DNA of 64,000 nt from Diospyros lotus (Eukaryota > Streptophyta > Magnoliopsida > Ericales > Ebenaceae). The DNA lies in assembly GCF_014633365.1 (NCBI RefSeq), contig NC_068343.1:24583307-24647306 (forward strand), given 5' to 3'. The position numbers and the translations under genes were made by a program. Position 1 is the stretch's first letter. The number at the start of each line of letters is the position of its first letter. The notes under the pieces were generated by a model. That model worked only from the letters and a program-made list of their open reading frames with translations. It did no database searches and had not been told where the DNA came from. Shown one piece after another: positions 31,398 to 43,802 of the stretch.

Positions 31398-32173
31398 TGT
31401 TAGCCCGTACTTGTATGGTGGATTCGAGAGATAGATAATGAAGTATCCGGTTTGTTTAGTCGAGCGGACAACCTGTCCCTGCAAGATACTCCGAAGCTCA
31501 AGTTAATGAGCGAGTAAGCAAAAATATTGGGTGTTCTTTTATTAGTCGTTTTTAGTACATACATCTGGCCCTTAAGAGGGCTAGTTGATATATATATCAG
31601 CCCGAAAGCTTTTTTACCTGCTCCGTACGTGTAAAGACGATGGGATGGAGTAGCTGGCGGGGATGTCTGCCACGGCAAAGGGCCGATAAGACCCTCATTA
31701 ATGAGGATGAGATCTCCCATTAATGCAAATGGGATCTCCCATTAATGCAGATGGGATCTGAGAGGGATATCTTGAAATCCGGATGCGGCTGTAATGATGT
31801 TGTTGCTAGAAGGCCAGGATGGGACTAGCGTGGGTCGAGAGAATGGGCCTAAGGGGTTTAATTAGGGCATCCCCTGGCTGACCGGTATGCCGCAATACAT
31901 GCTTCTTCTGTGATGCAAGCTAACGAGCTATGGCGACGAGCTATGAAGGTCGCTGGGAACTTGCCCAGAGTGTAGCGGGGGGCCGTTAGAATATGCCAAA
32001 TAGTTAGAGGTGCTACATGGAGCTCGCTTGGCCCCGATGTTTGACCCAGAGCTTTAGCATTATCTGAGCTTGCTTTAACGAGCTCAATCTGATTTGTTGG
32101 GTCTCGAACATTTGGGCTGAATCATCATGTTGGATCCGGCCCGCGCAAAGCAGAGCGAGTAATACCCGTAACA
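31398..32173 (-). repeat. 3' LTR of a minus-strand Tat-like Ty3 element
   Basis: On the plus strand it starts 'tgttagcccg' and ends 'acccgtaaca', a TG...CA unit of 776 bp with inverted ends. On the minus strand a polypurine tract ('gctggggggctta', complement of 32174-32186) directly precedes it, which makes it a 3' LTR. A TATA-like 'gatatatatatca' lies around 31587-31599 and an 'aataaa' signal near 31535. The matching 5' LTR is missing. Confidence 0.72.
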
Positions 32174-32186
32174 TTAAGCCCCCCAG
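32174..32186 (-). promoter_or_regulatory. polypurine tract of the first Tat-like element
   Basis: The minus strand reads 'gctggggggctta', then the LTR start 'tgttacggg'. It sets the minus orientation of the element and the LTR boundary. Confidence 0.7.
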
Positions 32187-32437
32187 CTCGCAGCGTGACC
32201 TTTGGGTTGGGAGCTGACACATACCGGCTACTTCGGCCTTCAATACGTCTTTTCAGCTTTCTTCCCAATCGTTTCAAATTACACTATTTTGCGCTGCACG
32301 TTTTGTCTACGGTGCATTTAATGTGCACGTTTCCCATAACTGCTAATCATCATGTCCGTATTCCCATGCTTTCACACATCGCCATTGGATCTGGGGAAGC
32401 TTGTCAGTTTCTTCATCTAGTGGCGGGTGTCCTGGAT

Positions 32438-32446
32438 TATAAAAAG
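32438..32446 (+). promoter_or_regulatory. TATA box of the antisense extra gene
   Basis: 'tataaaaag' is a strong TATA box on the plus strand, opposite to the element's own pol. A leader follows, with a possible donor ('aagaaca|gtgagt', GT at 32622) and acceptor ('ttttttttag' before the ATG at 32913). Confidence 0.5.
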
Positions 32447-32912
32447 GGAAAGGGGGGCATTTGGCCACCTCTTTACCGTCTTACTTCAAAGATTTCCCTC
32501 GTTCCTGCAACTTGCTTTCTTTCAATTTCGAGACTCCATTGCCGTTAGTCCCGAAGCCTATCCGCCCCAGATTCTCGACTGGTTCCTGCTTGTGTCCTTC
32601 GCATCAATCAACTTAAGAACAGTGAGTTTCTCGTATCTCTTCAGTGTGCTTCGGCTCTGCTTTCATCCTTCTCTCTCTTTTTTTTTTTATTTCCATCTCT
32701 GTGCCTTGTTGCTTAGCAATGGCGGGGCGGTTTATGGAAATGGGCTTCGCCTATTTCGGGAGCTTCAATGACTTAGGAAACCCTCGCCCCTCTTTTTCCT
32801 TTCGAGTCATGCCTTGTTGCGAAGCGCGCGACCTAACTTGTAAAAGGCGTCTCTAGGAGCTTTGATTCGATGCCCTAATTCTTTTCTTTTCCTTCTCTCT
32901 CTTTTTTTTTAG

Positions 32913-35285
32913 ATGTCGACATCAGGTCAAAAGTGCCGCAACCACAGGGTAGAAAGTGACTAAGTCTCCAGCTCTTCGGGGTAAAGGGGATTGATGCAGC
33001 CGCGGACTGTTCAAAACGTAGTTTCATCTCGCTTAGAGGTTGCTGAGAGAGCTCTTCATCATGCCACACCCGTTTTAACCCAACGATCTACCGAGGAGCA
33101 TGCGGCTCGGGAGATCTTCAAGCGGTATCCCTCGAGGTTGACAATCGGCGAACTGATGTCACATGCCACCACGTATCGCCTCCCCTGTGGGACTCGTCTG
33201 ATGGTCCCTTCCCCTGGTGACCACGCAGTTTTCCCCCCTATGGGGTTTGTTGCCATTAACCCCCAACACTTAGAGTTCGGTTTTGGGTGACCATTCCAAC
33301 CTTACCTCATAGATATTCTGAACGACCTTAAGCTCGCTCCTTTCCAGTTGACACCCAATTCGTACACCCAAATAACCTCCCTTGCCCTTCTTTTTAGAAA
33401 GAACAAACTCCCCCTTCCAACTCCTAGACTACTTAGGTACCTTTATTCTTTCAAGTGCACCAATGATGGACTGTATTATATGGCAGCTCGTTCCTCAGAC
33501 TGCAAGAGAGTCTTGCCTCAGGGAAGAGCCAAGGGCAGGTCTAACGTTGGAGACTACAAGTCCCAATGGTTCTACTTGTCCTGTTCTTCTCTCAAAGACC
33601 TCAACAACTTCAGCTTTGTTCTCGTGCCGAGTAAGTAGTAATTTCCCACTCCCCACTCTTTGTTTTTGTTGTTGTTGTTCTTCTTGTTGTTTTTTTTTAC
33701 CTGTAATCATCAGTTCGGCCGTGCTTACCTTTCCTTTATATGCCTTTCTGATTTTACCGATGTCACAAGAGGGCAACCTGAACTAACCCTTTTCGAAGCG
33801 CAAAATCTTCAAGCGGCTTCGAACTTAAAGACTGACAAAGATGACTACGAGTTTTGCGAGTCCGTTCTTTGCGACTATCAGCTCGCCCCTCCCTTTTGCA
33901 TCAAGGAAGTCAGAAAAAATGACATCGAAATACGAGGCCAAAGGGATATAAGGTCAGTTTTTGACAAAGCTGACTTCGACGGGAGTCCGGTTAGGGGGAG
34001 TAGAGCTCGCGGTGAGGTTATAGTTGCAGCGCTACTAACAACATCCGAGGCGATAAGGCTCCAGCTTGAACGACCCAGTTCTTCCGCCCTCTCCAGCGTT
34101 CCCAAGGCCGTCCATGCATCCTCTTCCCTTGCGAAGGCCCAGGGGCTTGGAGCCTGTACTGAAGCAACCAGTCCAAGGTGCAACCCCCCCGTCTTCCGGG
34201 CACTGAGCCTGCACCAGTGGCCGCGGTTCCCTCAAGGTCCATTCCTGGAGGAACCTCTTCATAGCCTAGGGGGGCCGAGACCGCCGCAAGTCGCGGGAAA
34301 TTAGTGGCTTGCGATGAAGCTTCTGGGAGCAAGAGGAAGATTCTTCCGACCTTACAACTCGATCATAGGGCCTAGGTAGATAAGAGGAAAAGACCGAGCG
34401 CCTCCACGGGGCCAAACGCGTCATACGTCATGGTCGGTGGGATGTACTTCGCCCCCCTTCTTGACAGCATGGACCGGGTCCTTGGTAATTATGCCAAGAG
34501 CCTGGACAGGAAAGAAGTATCGGGCGAGGCGCTCGAGGATTACGTCGCCCGCCACAGTCTCTTGGTGAGGTTCCCTTTCCCCACCTCACACTTTTTATTT
34601 ATCTTACCTTTCTCGAGCGTGCTGACCCCTCTGATTTTCCAGGCTTCCTTGGGCGTCTTTAAGCTGAAGGACGAAAGAACTCGTGCCATAACAGAAACAG
34701 AGAAGCTTGAGGCTGCTTCCGGGGAGCTGAAAAGAGAGAAGACGAAATTGGAGGAGAGCCTGGCCTTCATGACTGCTGAATCCCAAAAATATCGGAATCC
34801 AGCCGAAGGCTTAGAGGATCGAGTTAGAGAGGCTGAGAGAGCCAAGAAGGAGGTCGAGGACAAGTTGTATCGTCAGAAGCAGGTGCTCGACTTAGCGTAT
34901 TCCCAAGCCACCTCGAAGCTAAATAAAGTGGAGGCGGATTTGGCAGCGGTGCGAGGCGAACTGGAGCGGGCTCGGCTGGAGGTTGAGTAGCTGAAAGATG
35001 ATGTCGAGGTCCGGGTTGCGAGGGAGCGCTCAGAGGTTGATTCCGACGTCTGCAGTGCGTTCCTTTTTACTTTATGGAAAGCGCATCCAGGCCTTAACTT
35101 TTCATTTTTTTGGTGAGGAAGCGGTGGAGGCGGTAAAGAAATATGTCGCCGATGCTGCGAACTCCGGAGATGACGTCCCCGCGCCCAAGCCTGTCCAGGC
35201 CGTGGTCGATCTTTCTGCTGAGGACGCCATCAACCCAATTTTCCAAGGCGTGGCGACCCCAAGCCAAGATCCTCCAGGCCCTTAG
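32913..35285 (+). pseudogene. antisense extra ORF of a Tat-like element (putative gypsy-type transposon protein, coiled coil)
   Basis: The plus-strand coding remnants run opposite to the minus-strand pol of the same element. First is a globular part (about 33090-33630: 'EIFKRYPSRLTIGELMSH', 'LLRYLYSFKC') resembling the 'putative gypsy type transposon' domain. Next is a charged linker (33760-34440), then a long coiled coil (about 34640-35000, e.g. 'LEAASGELKREKTKLEESL') and an acidic C-terminus ending at 35283-35285. Likely introns: donor near 33628 ('cgagtaagt') to acceptor near 33712 ('atcatcag'), and donor near 34564 to acceptor 34642 ('tgattttccag'). Stops at 32961, 33288 and 34988 break it. 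Tat-lineage elements are known to carry such additional, often antisense, ORFs of unknown role. Confidence 0.65.
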
Positions 35286-36103
35286 ACCATTTTTTTTTTT
35301 TTTTTTTTGTACTCAAACCGTAGGAGTAATACATTCCTTTCGTCGAACTGACTTTCTGTTTCTTCGTGTTATTTGCTGCAAATTTTTAAGAAACACAGCA
35401 TAGAAATAAGCTTAGGTTCAGTTAACTCAACTATACCTTTAACTTGAAAATAAGAAAATTTTGAGAACGAGCGACTTTAAACAACATGTTAAGTAAGGCA
35501 TTGTTAGCTCGAGCTATATGCTCAGTAGGTTACGATCATGGGATAAAATCCAAACTAACATCAGAAGCATGATATTTGTTAAATTAGTTCGAAGTTTGCC
35601 GTCAAGTTATACACCCAGGTGGGTCATGGTTTTATCCCCAGCTAACGTACCATGACTTTTGAGGGCTTTGGTGAGGTCAAGATAAACAATCAGGCAGGTC
35701 GCAGTTCATGCATTTTGTCAAGATAACAGGATCCCGGCCAGTGAACCATGACTTTTTAGGGGTGGTGACTCGTTTCAGCGCTAAACCATGACACTGAGAC
35801 CAAGATGAATGGGCTTCGCTTTGCCAACCACGACCTAGGGTGAAGACTAAGATGATTGCTCAGATAAGCCACAAACCATGGCACATTAGCCAAGTTGAAT
35901 GGGCCCCAGCTCGCAAACAATTCTAACCTTTCAATTATTTAATTATCCGAAACATGGGTGTGAAAAGAAATTATCAAAGATAAAGGACAAATTAATATGA
36001 TTCGAACAGAATTTTGCTACTTGAATTAATGAAGCAAATATCAACATAATTGAGACGTCGATTGACAATTGAGAATGTGGGAGAGGGAAAAGATGTTTGC
36101 TTA
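35286..36103. other. spacer between the antisense ORF and integrase
   Basis: It begins with a 20-base T run (35290-35309). It then holds three or four degenerate repeats around 'accatgac(a/t)' with 'caagatgaatgggc' (35620-35910). No ORF is seen. It probably belongs to the 3' untranslated part of the Tat-like element. Confidence 0.4.
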
Positions 36104-37655
36104 TCAAAAATATGGTCTCAGATGTTCCGCATTCCAAGCTCGCGGGAGAGCTGCTCCGTCCATGTCGGCCAAGTGGTATGCTCCCTTGCTGAGGTTTTCC
36201 TTCACGGTATAGGGACCTTCCCAACTTGGACCCAACGTGTCTTCGCTGCTCTTTTGAGCTCCGGGAAGGACAAAGCGAAATACGAGGTCGTTGATTTTGT
36301 AGCATCGGACTCGAACTTTCCGGTTGTAGTATCTTGCCACTCGCTGTTGGTAAGTGGTCAATCTCAAGCGAGCTGTTTCTCTTGTTTCCTCGAGCAAATT
36401 GAGACTTGAGGTTAGTAGTCGGTCGTTGTCCTCTTAGTTGAAAGTAGCTCTTAGCTGGCTTGTTACTTCATTTTTCGCTGGGATCATTGCTTCAGACCCA
36501 TACACCATAGAAAAAGGGGTTTCTCCCGTGGTTGTGCGAGCTGTGGTGCGGTAAGCCCAGAGCACGGTTTGTAGTTCATCCGCCCAAGCTCCCTTTCTTG
36601 ACTCTAACCTGGTCTTTAATATTTGCTTGATTATCTTGTTGACGGCTTTGACTTTACCATTGGTTTGTGGGTGATCCACGTCTGTGAAGCTTTTTCTGAT
36701 CCCCAGAGACTCGCAAAATTATACGAATTGATCACTGGTAAATTGGGTCCCATTGTCGGTGATTATTTGTTGAGGGACACCAAACCTGCAGATGATGTTA
36801 TTCCACACAAAGTTTTCTACCTTCGTGGTGGATATCTGTGCGAGCTCCTTTGCCTCTGCCCACTTGGTGAAGTAGTCCACAGCTACGATGGCATGCTTAC
36901 ATCCGCTGCGAGCTGTCGAAAGCGGCCCGATCAGGTCGATGCCCCATATGGCGAAAGGCCACGGGCTACTCATTTGCTGAAGATAGGCGGGGGGAGCCCG
37001 TGGCACCTTTGCAAACCTATGGCATGCATCGCACCTCCTTGCCAGGTCTGTAGTGTCTCGCTTCATGGTGGGCCAATAAAAGCCTTGGCGAAATGCCTTC
37101 TAAGCCAAGGATACCCCCCAGCGTGATTGCCGCAGTGGACGGCATGAATTTCATTGAAAATCGCTTGGCAATCAGGCTCATCGATGAATCTGAGTAACGA
37201 GACTGAGAACCCTCGCTTGTATAGCATATCGTCGCAGATATAATATCTGGCCGCCCGAGCTCTAAGGCGTCGTGCCTCGAGTTTGTCGTTCGACAACTAT
37301 CTCTCTTGCAAATAGTCTACAATCGGTTGCATCCATGAATCTGGCCTTAGCTCGACTGTCAATGTTTCAGTTCTTTTCTCTGTACTCGGTACTGCTTGGA
37401 ACTCTATGGGGATGGTTCCCAATGAGTCAGTTTCTCCAACGGAAGCCAGACGAGCCAGGGCATTGGTATGAGAGTTCTGACTTCACGGGACTTGATTCAC
37501 CTCGCATTCGTTGAAAAGGCGTAACAATTCCTGAGCTTCCTAGAGGTATGCTACCATCTTTGGGCCCCTTGCCTAATATTCCCCTTGAACTTGGCAGACA
37601 ACGAGCTGGGAGTCGCTGAAAATTTTTAACCGCTCCGCCTTGACTTCTCTGCTAT
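36104..37655 (-). pseudogene. pol: Tat-like pol fragment: RNase H end and integrase
   Basis: Minus-strand reading, right to left. An RNase H piece ('LKIFSDSQLVVCQV', about 37580-37630) is followed by the integrase N-terminal zinc region ('HAVHCGNHAGG', 'RRCDACHRF'), then catalytic-core strings 'WGIDLIGPL', 'ITDNGTQF' and 'DHPQTNGKVKAVNK' (Glu replaced by Lys in the usual 'NGQ-E' position). The C-terminal part has 'LGPSWEGPYTV' and ends 'AWNAEHLRPYF' at 36104. Frames shift at about 36400, 36690 and 37063, and there are stops near 37300-37560. The fragment is cut at about 37655; RT, protease and gag are missing. Confidence 0.8.
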
Positions 37656-37659
37656 TTTA

Positions 37660-38320
37660 GCTTATTTCTGACGAGATGTCTCCATACTTCCTCTTCCTTG
37701 CTTTCTTTGATTCTTTCTCCTCTTGTTTTGCTTGGTGTACTCACCACACTTGTTATACTTCACTCCCATGTTGGTCTCCCCCCCTTTATATAAGCTTTCA
37801 AAGCATCCATATCTCTAGATATTACTTCCTCTTAAGTTACACATTTTTTTCCTCAAGCCATCATTACTACATTATCCCTTAGCTTTTAAGTTACCACATT
37901 TTTCTCCTCAAGCCATCATTACTACATTATCCCTTAGCTTTTAAGTTATCGCATTTTTCTCCTCAAGTCGTCATTACAATCCTTGAATTATCCCTTTGGA
38001 TTACCTTTAATTTCCATTTTCTTCCAATCCCAAGCCTCCAAATTACACCTCCACGTGACTTTTAGGATAAGAATCTATTATGACAATTATCTTTCTTTTC
38101 CAAGGCCAATCTCATTCTTCCAAGTCTTGCCACCATAAGACTTTAGGGTAAAGGTTCATTATTACCTTTATCTTTCTAAATCCAATCCTATTCCTCCAAG
38201 TTATGCATTCATAAGACTTTAGGGTAAAGTTCATTATTACAATCATGACCTTATTATGTTAATGCCCTAAATAAAAATACCATTCATTTTGCTACTATAA
38301 TTTTTATTACAACATCCATC
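37660..38320 (-). repeat. LTR-like segment with a TATA box and 55-bp repeats
   Basis: On the minus strand, 'ttatataaagggggg' (about 37783-37797) is a good TATA box followed by a purine-rich leader. Upstream of it lie 2.6 copies of a 55-bp repeat (37841-37895, 37896-37950, then partial). It abuts the truncated RNase H at about 37655, so it may be a solo LTR or an LTR end inserted there. I cannot define its ends or a target duplication. Confidence 0.4.
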
Positions 38321-39299
38321 GAATATAGTAGCTCCCCTACCCTTCGACCAAGAAGAAGGTGAAGTCTTGTCTGTCCTAGACTGCGCTGCTCCCCCTTTCG
38401 GCTCAACCAGGAGGACGCGGGCATAAGACATGCTCCTTTGTATATTTTATTTTCTCATATGTAGTTTGAATTCTATTATTTCATTTTCCTTTTTAAATGC
38501 AAAACTTAGACTTCCATTTCTTTAATATGAATCTTAGATCTGTTGGGTGCTATTATTCATGGATGCTTGCAAGCTCTCCATAATGATTTGTCCATCGGGG
38601 GTCTCCCCTTAACATATGATTAGGACATGTATTGTTTATCCATGGGGCAAACTAATGTTGGTTCATCTCCTTTAAAATTGCAAGTGGGCCCCTAATGGTT
38701 TTGCTGGTTTTGAAGTCATCAGGTCGAGTGACTTGGCTCACAAGCAAGATGATTGCCAACTCCCAAATCGTCAAGTCCCGTGAGTTATGCTTTTCACGAG
38801 ACGATCCAAAGTTTATTATTATGCCAAGCATAGTGCATTGTTAGGAGGGCACTTTTGATATTACTGTCAAGCTTAGTATAATGTCTTACTAATGGGATAA
38901 TGATTCAATTGTTACCAGGTCGAGCAAAATACATTATTTGTGGGACACTAATATTTCATTCTTTTGTGGCCAAGCGAAACTTGTCTTATCGTTTCACAAG
39001 GAGCGAGGCTCTTTGTGAGGCGAGGACTCGTGATCGGTCACCCTCTCACCTTTTATCCTGGAACACAGAAAAGAGAAACTAGTAACTAAGCACAAATATT
39101 TTACGTGGTTTAGCCAATTGTGCCTACGTTAACGGTCCCTTCTCGAACTCATATCATTAATTGCAATCACCATTCACACATTACATTTCAGGATTTACAT
39201 ATCAGAGGGAGAGTACAATTTTAAATTATTTGTGTTCCAAGTCTTGCCCAGGGTTTCGCCTTAGAGCGTTTGGAGGATGCATGTGTTAGAGCCGATCAT
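38321..39299. other. unassigned sequence between two Tat-like elements
   Basis: No supported ORF. The string 'tacgtggtttagccaattgtgcc' region near 39100 resembles leader or LTR-adjacent sequence often seen with plant retrotransposons. Nothing else is identifiable. Confidence 0.35.
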
Positions 39300-39329
39300 T
39301 TTTTGAATGTGATATCGCATTGGTGACAG

Positions 39330-42300
39330 CTAAGTGTTGCAGTAGTTGGCGATCATTTTGTGATAGGCAACAATTTGAATGGTTGCCCTGTCCCTTTGTT
39401 CATTGACAAGATCAAGGTTTTCTCTTAGTGACTTAGAGTTGCCCAAGCTACCACCTTTTTCTAAAGTGCTCAACCTAGGATATTTAACAACTATTTTCAC
39501 AGGAATCAAAGCCTTTATTCCATACACCAATTTGAAAGACGTTTCTCCTATTGACACTTGGTTGGTAGCTCGGTAGGCCCACATGATAGTTGGCAATTCG
39601 TCAACCCATACTCCCCTTGCCTCCTCTAGATGGGTTTTCAAGTCGTAAAAAATGGTTCTGTTGTTGACTTAAGCCTGCCCATTGGCTTGGGGATATGCCA
39701 CTGAGGTAATCCGCAATTGAATGCCTAGGTTCTCACAAAAACTTTGAAATGAATCTCAATCAAACTGCTTTTCGTGGTCAATATTAATGATCCTTGGGAC
39801 CCCAAATCTGCACACAATGTCTTTCAAAACCATGGCCTCAGGGTTCTTTATAGTGATTATGGCTAGTGATTCGACTTTAATCAACTTAGTGAAGTAATCC
39901 GTTTCCTAGAAGAAATTTCCTTTGACTCGCAGCTTGAGAAAATAGTCCGAGAATGTCCAAGCCCTATTGTTTGAAAGGGATGGGTTGGAGTTTATGTTAC
40001 AATTGTAATATTGGAGCGAACTGAATTGGAGCATGACTTTGACATTTGTCACATACCCTTACTTTTCTTAGGGCATCTTGCTATAACGTGGGCCAAAAGA
40101 AATTGACTCGCATAATTTTAGCTATGAGAGCCCTCACTCCCAGATGCTCTCCGCATGTTCCACCATGAACTTCAACTAGGGTATATTCAGTTTCTTGGGG
40201 GCCCAGGCATTTACATCCCATTTATATAGCACCCCATCGATAATGGTGAATTGAGCCCCCCAAATTCTCATTTTCCTTGCTTTTAACGGATCAGTAGGCA
40301 ATTCTCCTTCAATCAAGTACTAGTAAAAAGGTTTTCTCCAATCATTGTTTCTCTCAATGTATGCCACCTTACTTTCTTCTATGCTTGGGTGTTGAAGTAC
40401 CTCCACAAACACTATCCTTCCAAAATGCATTTGCTTGGCTATTAAGGCACTTGTTGATTTGGACTAGTTGGAAATTTTTAAACGACAGAGTGAGGGCCTT
40501 GAATTTTTTCAAATATTGTCCCATAACTAGCTCCCTGGTTTCATACTACTCATGCTATTTGACAATCAAATGGGAGTCACTGTGGGCTATCAACTGCCAC
40601 TTCGAGCTTCTGAGCCAAACTCAGTTTGGCAATCAGTGCCTCATATTCAACCACATTGTTCAAGCTGGAGAAAGTGAATCGCAATGAGTACTCTAGAGGT
40701 TCCCCAATTTAGGTGAGATGAGTACTATTTTTGGCCCCGTTTCTTTGCGAACTAATGACCCCATCAATAAATAGCAACCACTATATCCCATTTTTTTCTT
40801 TAGCTTATCTGGCATGAGTGTATTCAACAATAAAATTGATTAGAGTTTATCCCTTTATAGCCTACCTTGGCAAAAACTATATATCATACTCACTTAGTTC
40901 TATGGACCATATTTGGTAAGCCAACTCTAACATTCTGGTTTCTATAGGATACTTCTCAATGGTTGATCAGTCAAGACAATGATGGAATGAGCTTCAAAAT
41001 ATGGGCGAAACTTTCTAGAGGCATTCACCAAGGCTAGCGCCACCTTTTCTGTGAAAAGATATCATGTTTCTGCTTGTTGTAGGACTTTGCTGACAGAGTA
41101 CACTGGACGATCAACTTGGCCCTTCTTCCTTATCAACACAATACTCACAGCTTTATCACTTACCCCCACATACATGTACAAAGATTCCCCTATTCTTGGC
41201 CTTGTCAGGAAGGGGACCTCTTTTAGATATTCTTTCAGGTCTTCAAAGGACTTCTAGCATTGATTTGTCCACTCAAATCATTTTCTAACCCTTAATGCTT
41301 GGAAAAATGGGAGGCTTCTCACAGCCGACTTAGATAAGAATTGACTTGGGGTTGCTATTCTTCCCGTCAGCTGCTGCACTTCTAGTATGGCTTATTTTTT
41401 CAAGGTTGGCTTTGATTCCTCCTTGTGTGATCATGTACCTTAAGAACTTCCCCTATTGAACTTTGAATGCACACCTCGTGGGGTTTAACCACATATTATA
41501 CTTTTAGAGAACTCTAGACACCTAAGTCAACTTTTTAACATTGGATTCTTCTTTTAAAACTTTTTACGATCATATTATCAACATATGCGTCCATCATATT
41601 AACTAGTAAGTTTTTAAACACCTTGTTCGCCATCTGCTAGTATGTAGCTCTAACATTTTTCATCCCAAAAGGCATGACCCTATAACAGTAGGTTCCCTTT
41701 TCTATGATAAAACATGTTTTTTCTTGATTTAGGGGATACATCATAATCTGGTGGTACCCTAAAAATGCATCAAGGAAGCTCAACAATCGATATCTCTACG
41801 TTTCATCCATTAACCGATCAATCTGAGGCAAGGGATACGAATCTTTTGGGCAGGTTTTATTAAGGTTAGTGAAGTCAACACACACTCGTCACTTTCCATT
41901 GGGCTTTTTGACCATCACAACTTTGCCTAAGTAGTCAGGGTATTGTACCTCTCGGATGAAAGCAACATCCAACAACTTATTTATCTTTTCTTCTAATGTC
42001 AATAACCTATCGGGGGCGATATTTCATTTCTTTTGTCGAATGGGTTCAAATTGTGGATTAACATTCAATGATGATAGATTACATCTGGATTGATTTCAGG
42101 CATGTCAGTTAGCGTCCAAGTGAATACGTCCATATTATCTTTTAAACATTTAACAATTTCCATTTTTGGTTCCTCCAAGAGTTGTGAGCCCACATAAGTA
42201 AGTTTCTCAGGTTTGCTCCTTCTTACCAATATAACTTCTAGCTTTTCAATTAGCTAAGGTTTGTATATGGTCTGCCTACCGAGTGAATTATGTATGGCTT

Positions 42301-42700
42301 GCTTGGTAATTGACAGGGTCTCTTCTTCTTCTTTCCATTCGTGGAGGAGACATAATAAGTGCAAGTCTTTCTTTGATCTCTATGGACCTACCCTACCCCC
42401 AGGGCATAGGAAACTTCATCAACAGGTAACATGATGAGATTAACACCCTCATAGGCAGTTGAAAAGGATTTTACTACCATAAAGTTGGCCTGTCGGGTCA
42501 CGCTCTGTGGGTAGGAACCTAACGTGACTGGCAATTGAATAAAGTTGGAGATGGGCATTGCCTCTTCGATGAAACTATATAATGGGGAAAAGACTTTTCC
42601 AAGCCGATCGTGGGAGATACAGATCTATTCAAACTAGTTCTAGTGGACGAGATTGACTAAACTGCCACTATTGATTAAGATCCTCCCAATGGGGTGTTTT
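39330..42700 (-). pseudogene. pol: pol of the second Tat-like element, heavily mutated
   Basis: The minus strand shows an integrase end at 39330-39641 ('VWVDELPTIMWAYRATNQVS'). RT remnants lie at about 41570-41900 (a 'VCVDFTNLNKTCPKDSYPLP' string, 'GYHQIMM', 'VMPFGMKN', and 'YVDNMIV' with Asn for the second catalytic Asp). A protease-like 'ILINSGSLVNLV' is near 42640-42690. Stops and frameshifts occur every 50-150 bp, far more than in any other element here, making it one of the oldest. Confidence 0.72.
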
Positions 42701-43029
42701 GTGATGACAAAAAAAATTACCATAAGATCATCATGAGATGTAATCACATCCCTCCTGTCAGCAAGAGTGAAAACAATTGGCTCTTCATTATCTTATACTT
42801 CCATTACTAAATTCACCTAATAGGCCTGAAGGGCATAGGCCTTTTGAGAACATAAAGTGTCTCCGATTATGGTCTCACCACCAAAGATAACATGAATGGC
42901 CTGATGAGTGGGCTCATTATCCAAGGGAACAACCAATCTATCATCCCTTCTCCCCTCATTTTGTTCATTGATTTTTCTTGTTTTGGCCATTAGGCCTTTC
43001 TTCCCTCCTTTGAGGTTCTTAATCATTTT

Positions 43030-43797
43030 TTCCTTCACCTTTTACACACCTTTGTAGATGCCCTTCTCTGATAAGTGCCTCAATCTGGTTCTTCAATTCC
43101 CTACATTGGTTAATGGAGTGGTCGTGAGTTCTCTAGTATCTACAGTACTCATCTTGATTTTTTCCCACAGGCTGGTCAACCTTTGTCGAAAGTTCGATGA
43201 GGCCTAACCCTTATATGGTTGCTAGTATGGCTAATTGGGGTTGGTTGAGTTTGGAATAGTGATTAAATTGGGGCCTGGCTATGTCCAGTCTCCTGGCCCT
43301 TTCTTGTTGCCGACTAGGGTCTTCTTCAGCATCTCGCTCATTTCTTTTTCGTTCTTTGTTATTGTTTCCTCTTACAGTCCTTATTACTTCTGTATGGAGT
43401 ATATATTTATTTGCCCTAATGAACAAGTCTACCAGGGATGTCAGTGGGTTTAGAGATAATGATTCTTGTAGGGAAGTTAATCGCGTCCCATGTAACATAG
43501 CGGATACCGCCACTTCAACCAATAGATCACGGACCTCAAGGGTGGCATTCTAGGATATGTCGTGTCTTTCTTCCTCCGATTGTTAATAACAATGCTTTAA
43601 TAAATTCCACCCTTAGCTACCCAAATGAGGAGATGGATGCTTCAGGTAAACTATTAAACCAAGCCCGAGCATGTCCAACTAGGGTTAAGGGGAAGGCCTG
43701 TCACATTATCTCATCGTTCCATTCATAGAGCATCATTAAAGATTCATAGTTTTCCATATGATCATAAGGGTTATCCTTGTTCGAGTAAGGGGTTATT
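43030..43797 (-). pseudogene. gag: gag core of the second Tat-like element
   Basis: The minus-strand frame contains 'NPYDHMENYESLM', 'LTLVGHARAWF' and 'FIRANKYI', the order found in Tat-type Gag (the dimerising capsid core, then the 'ANKYI' helix). A basic 'NNNKERKRNERDAEED' tail follows. The N-terminal side is cut at 43797 by the solo LTR insertion and resumes at 46873. Confidence 0.72.
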
Positions 43798-43802
43798 TGG
43801 GG

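Noticed and set aside
33878..34332. Minus-strand ORFs of about 100 codons
   Set aside because: Antisense shadows of the GC-rich linker of the extra Tat ORF.
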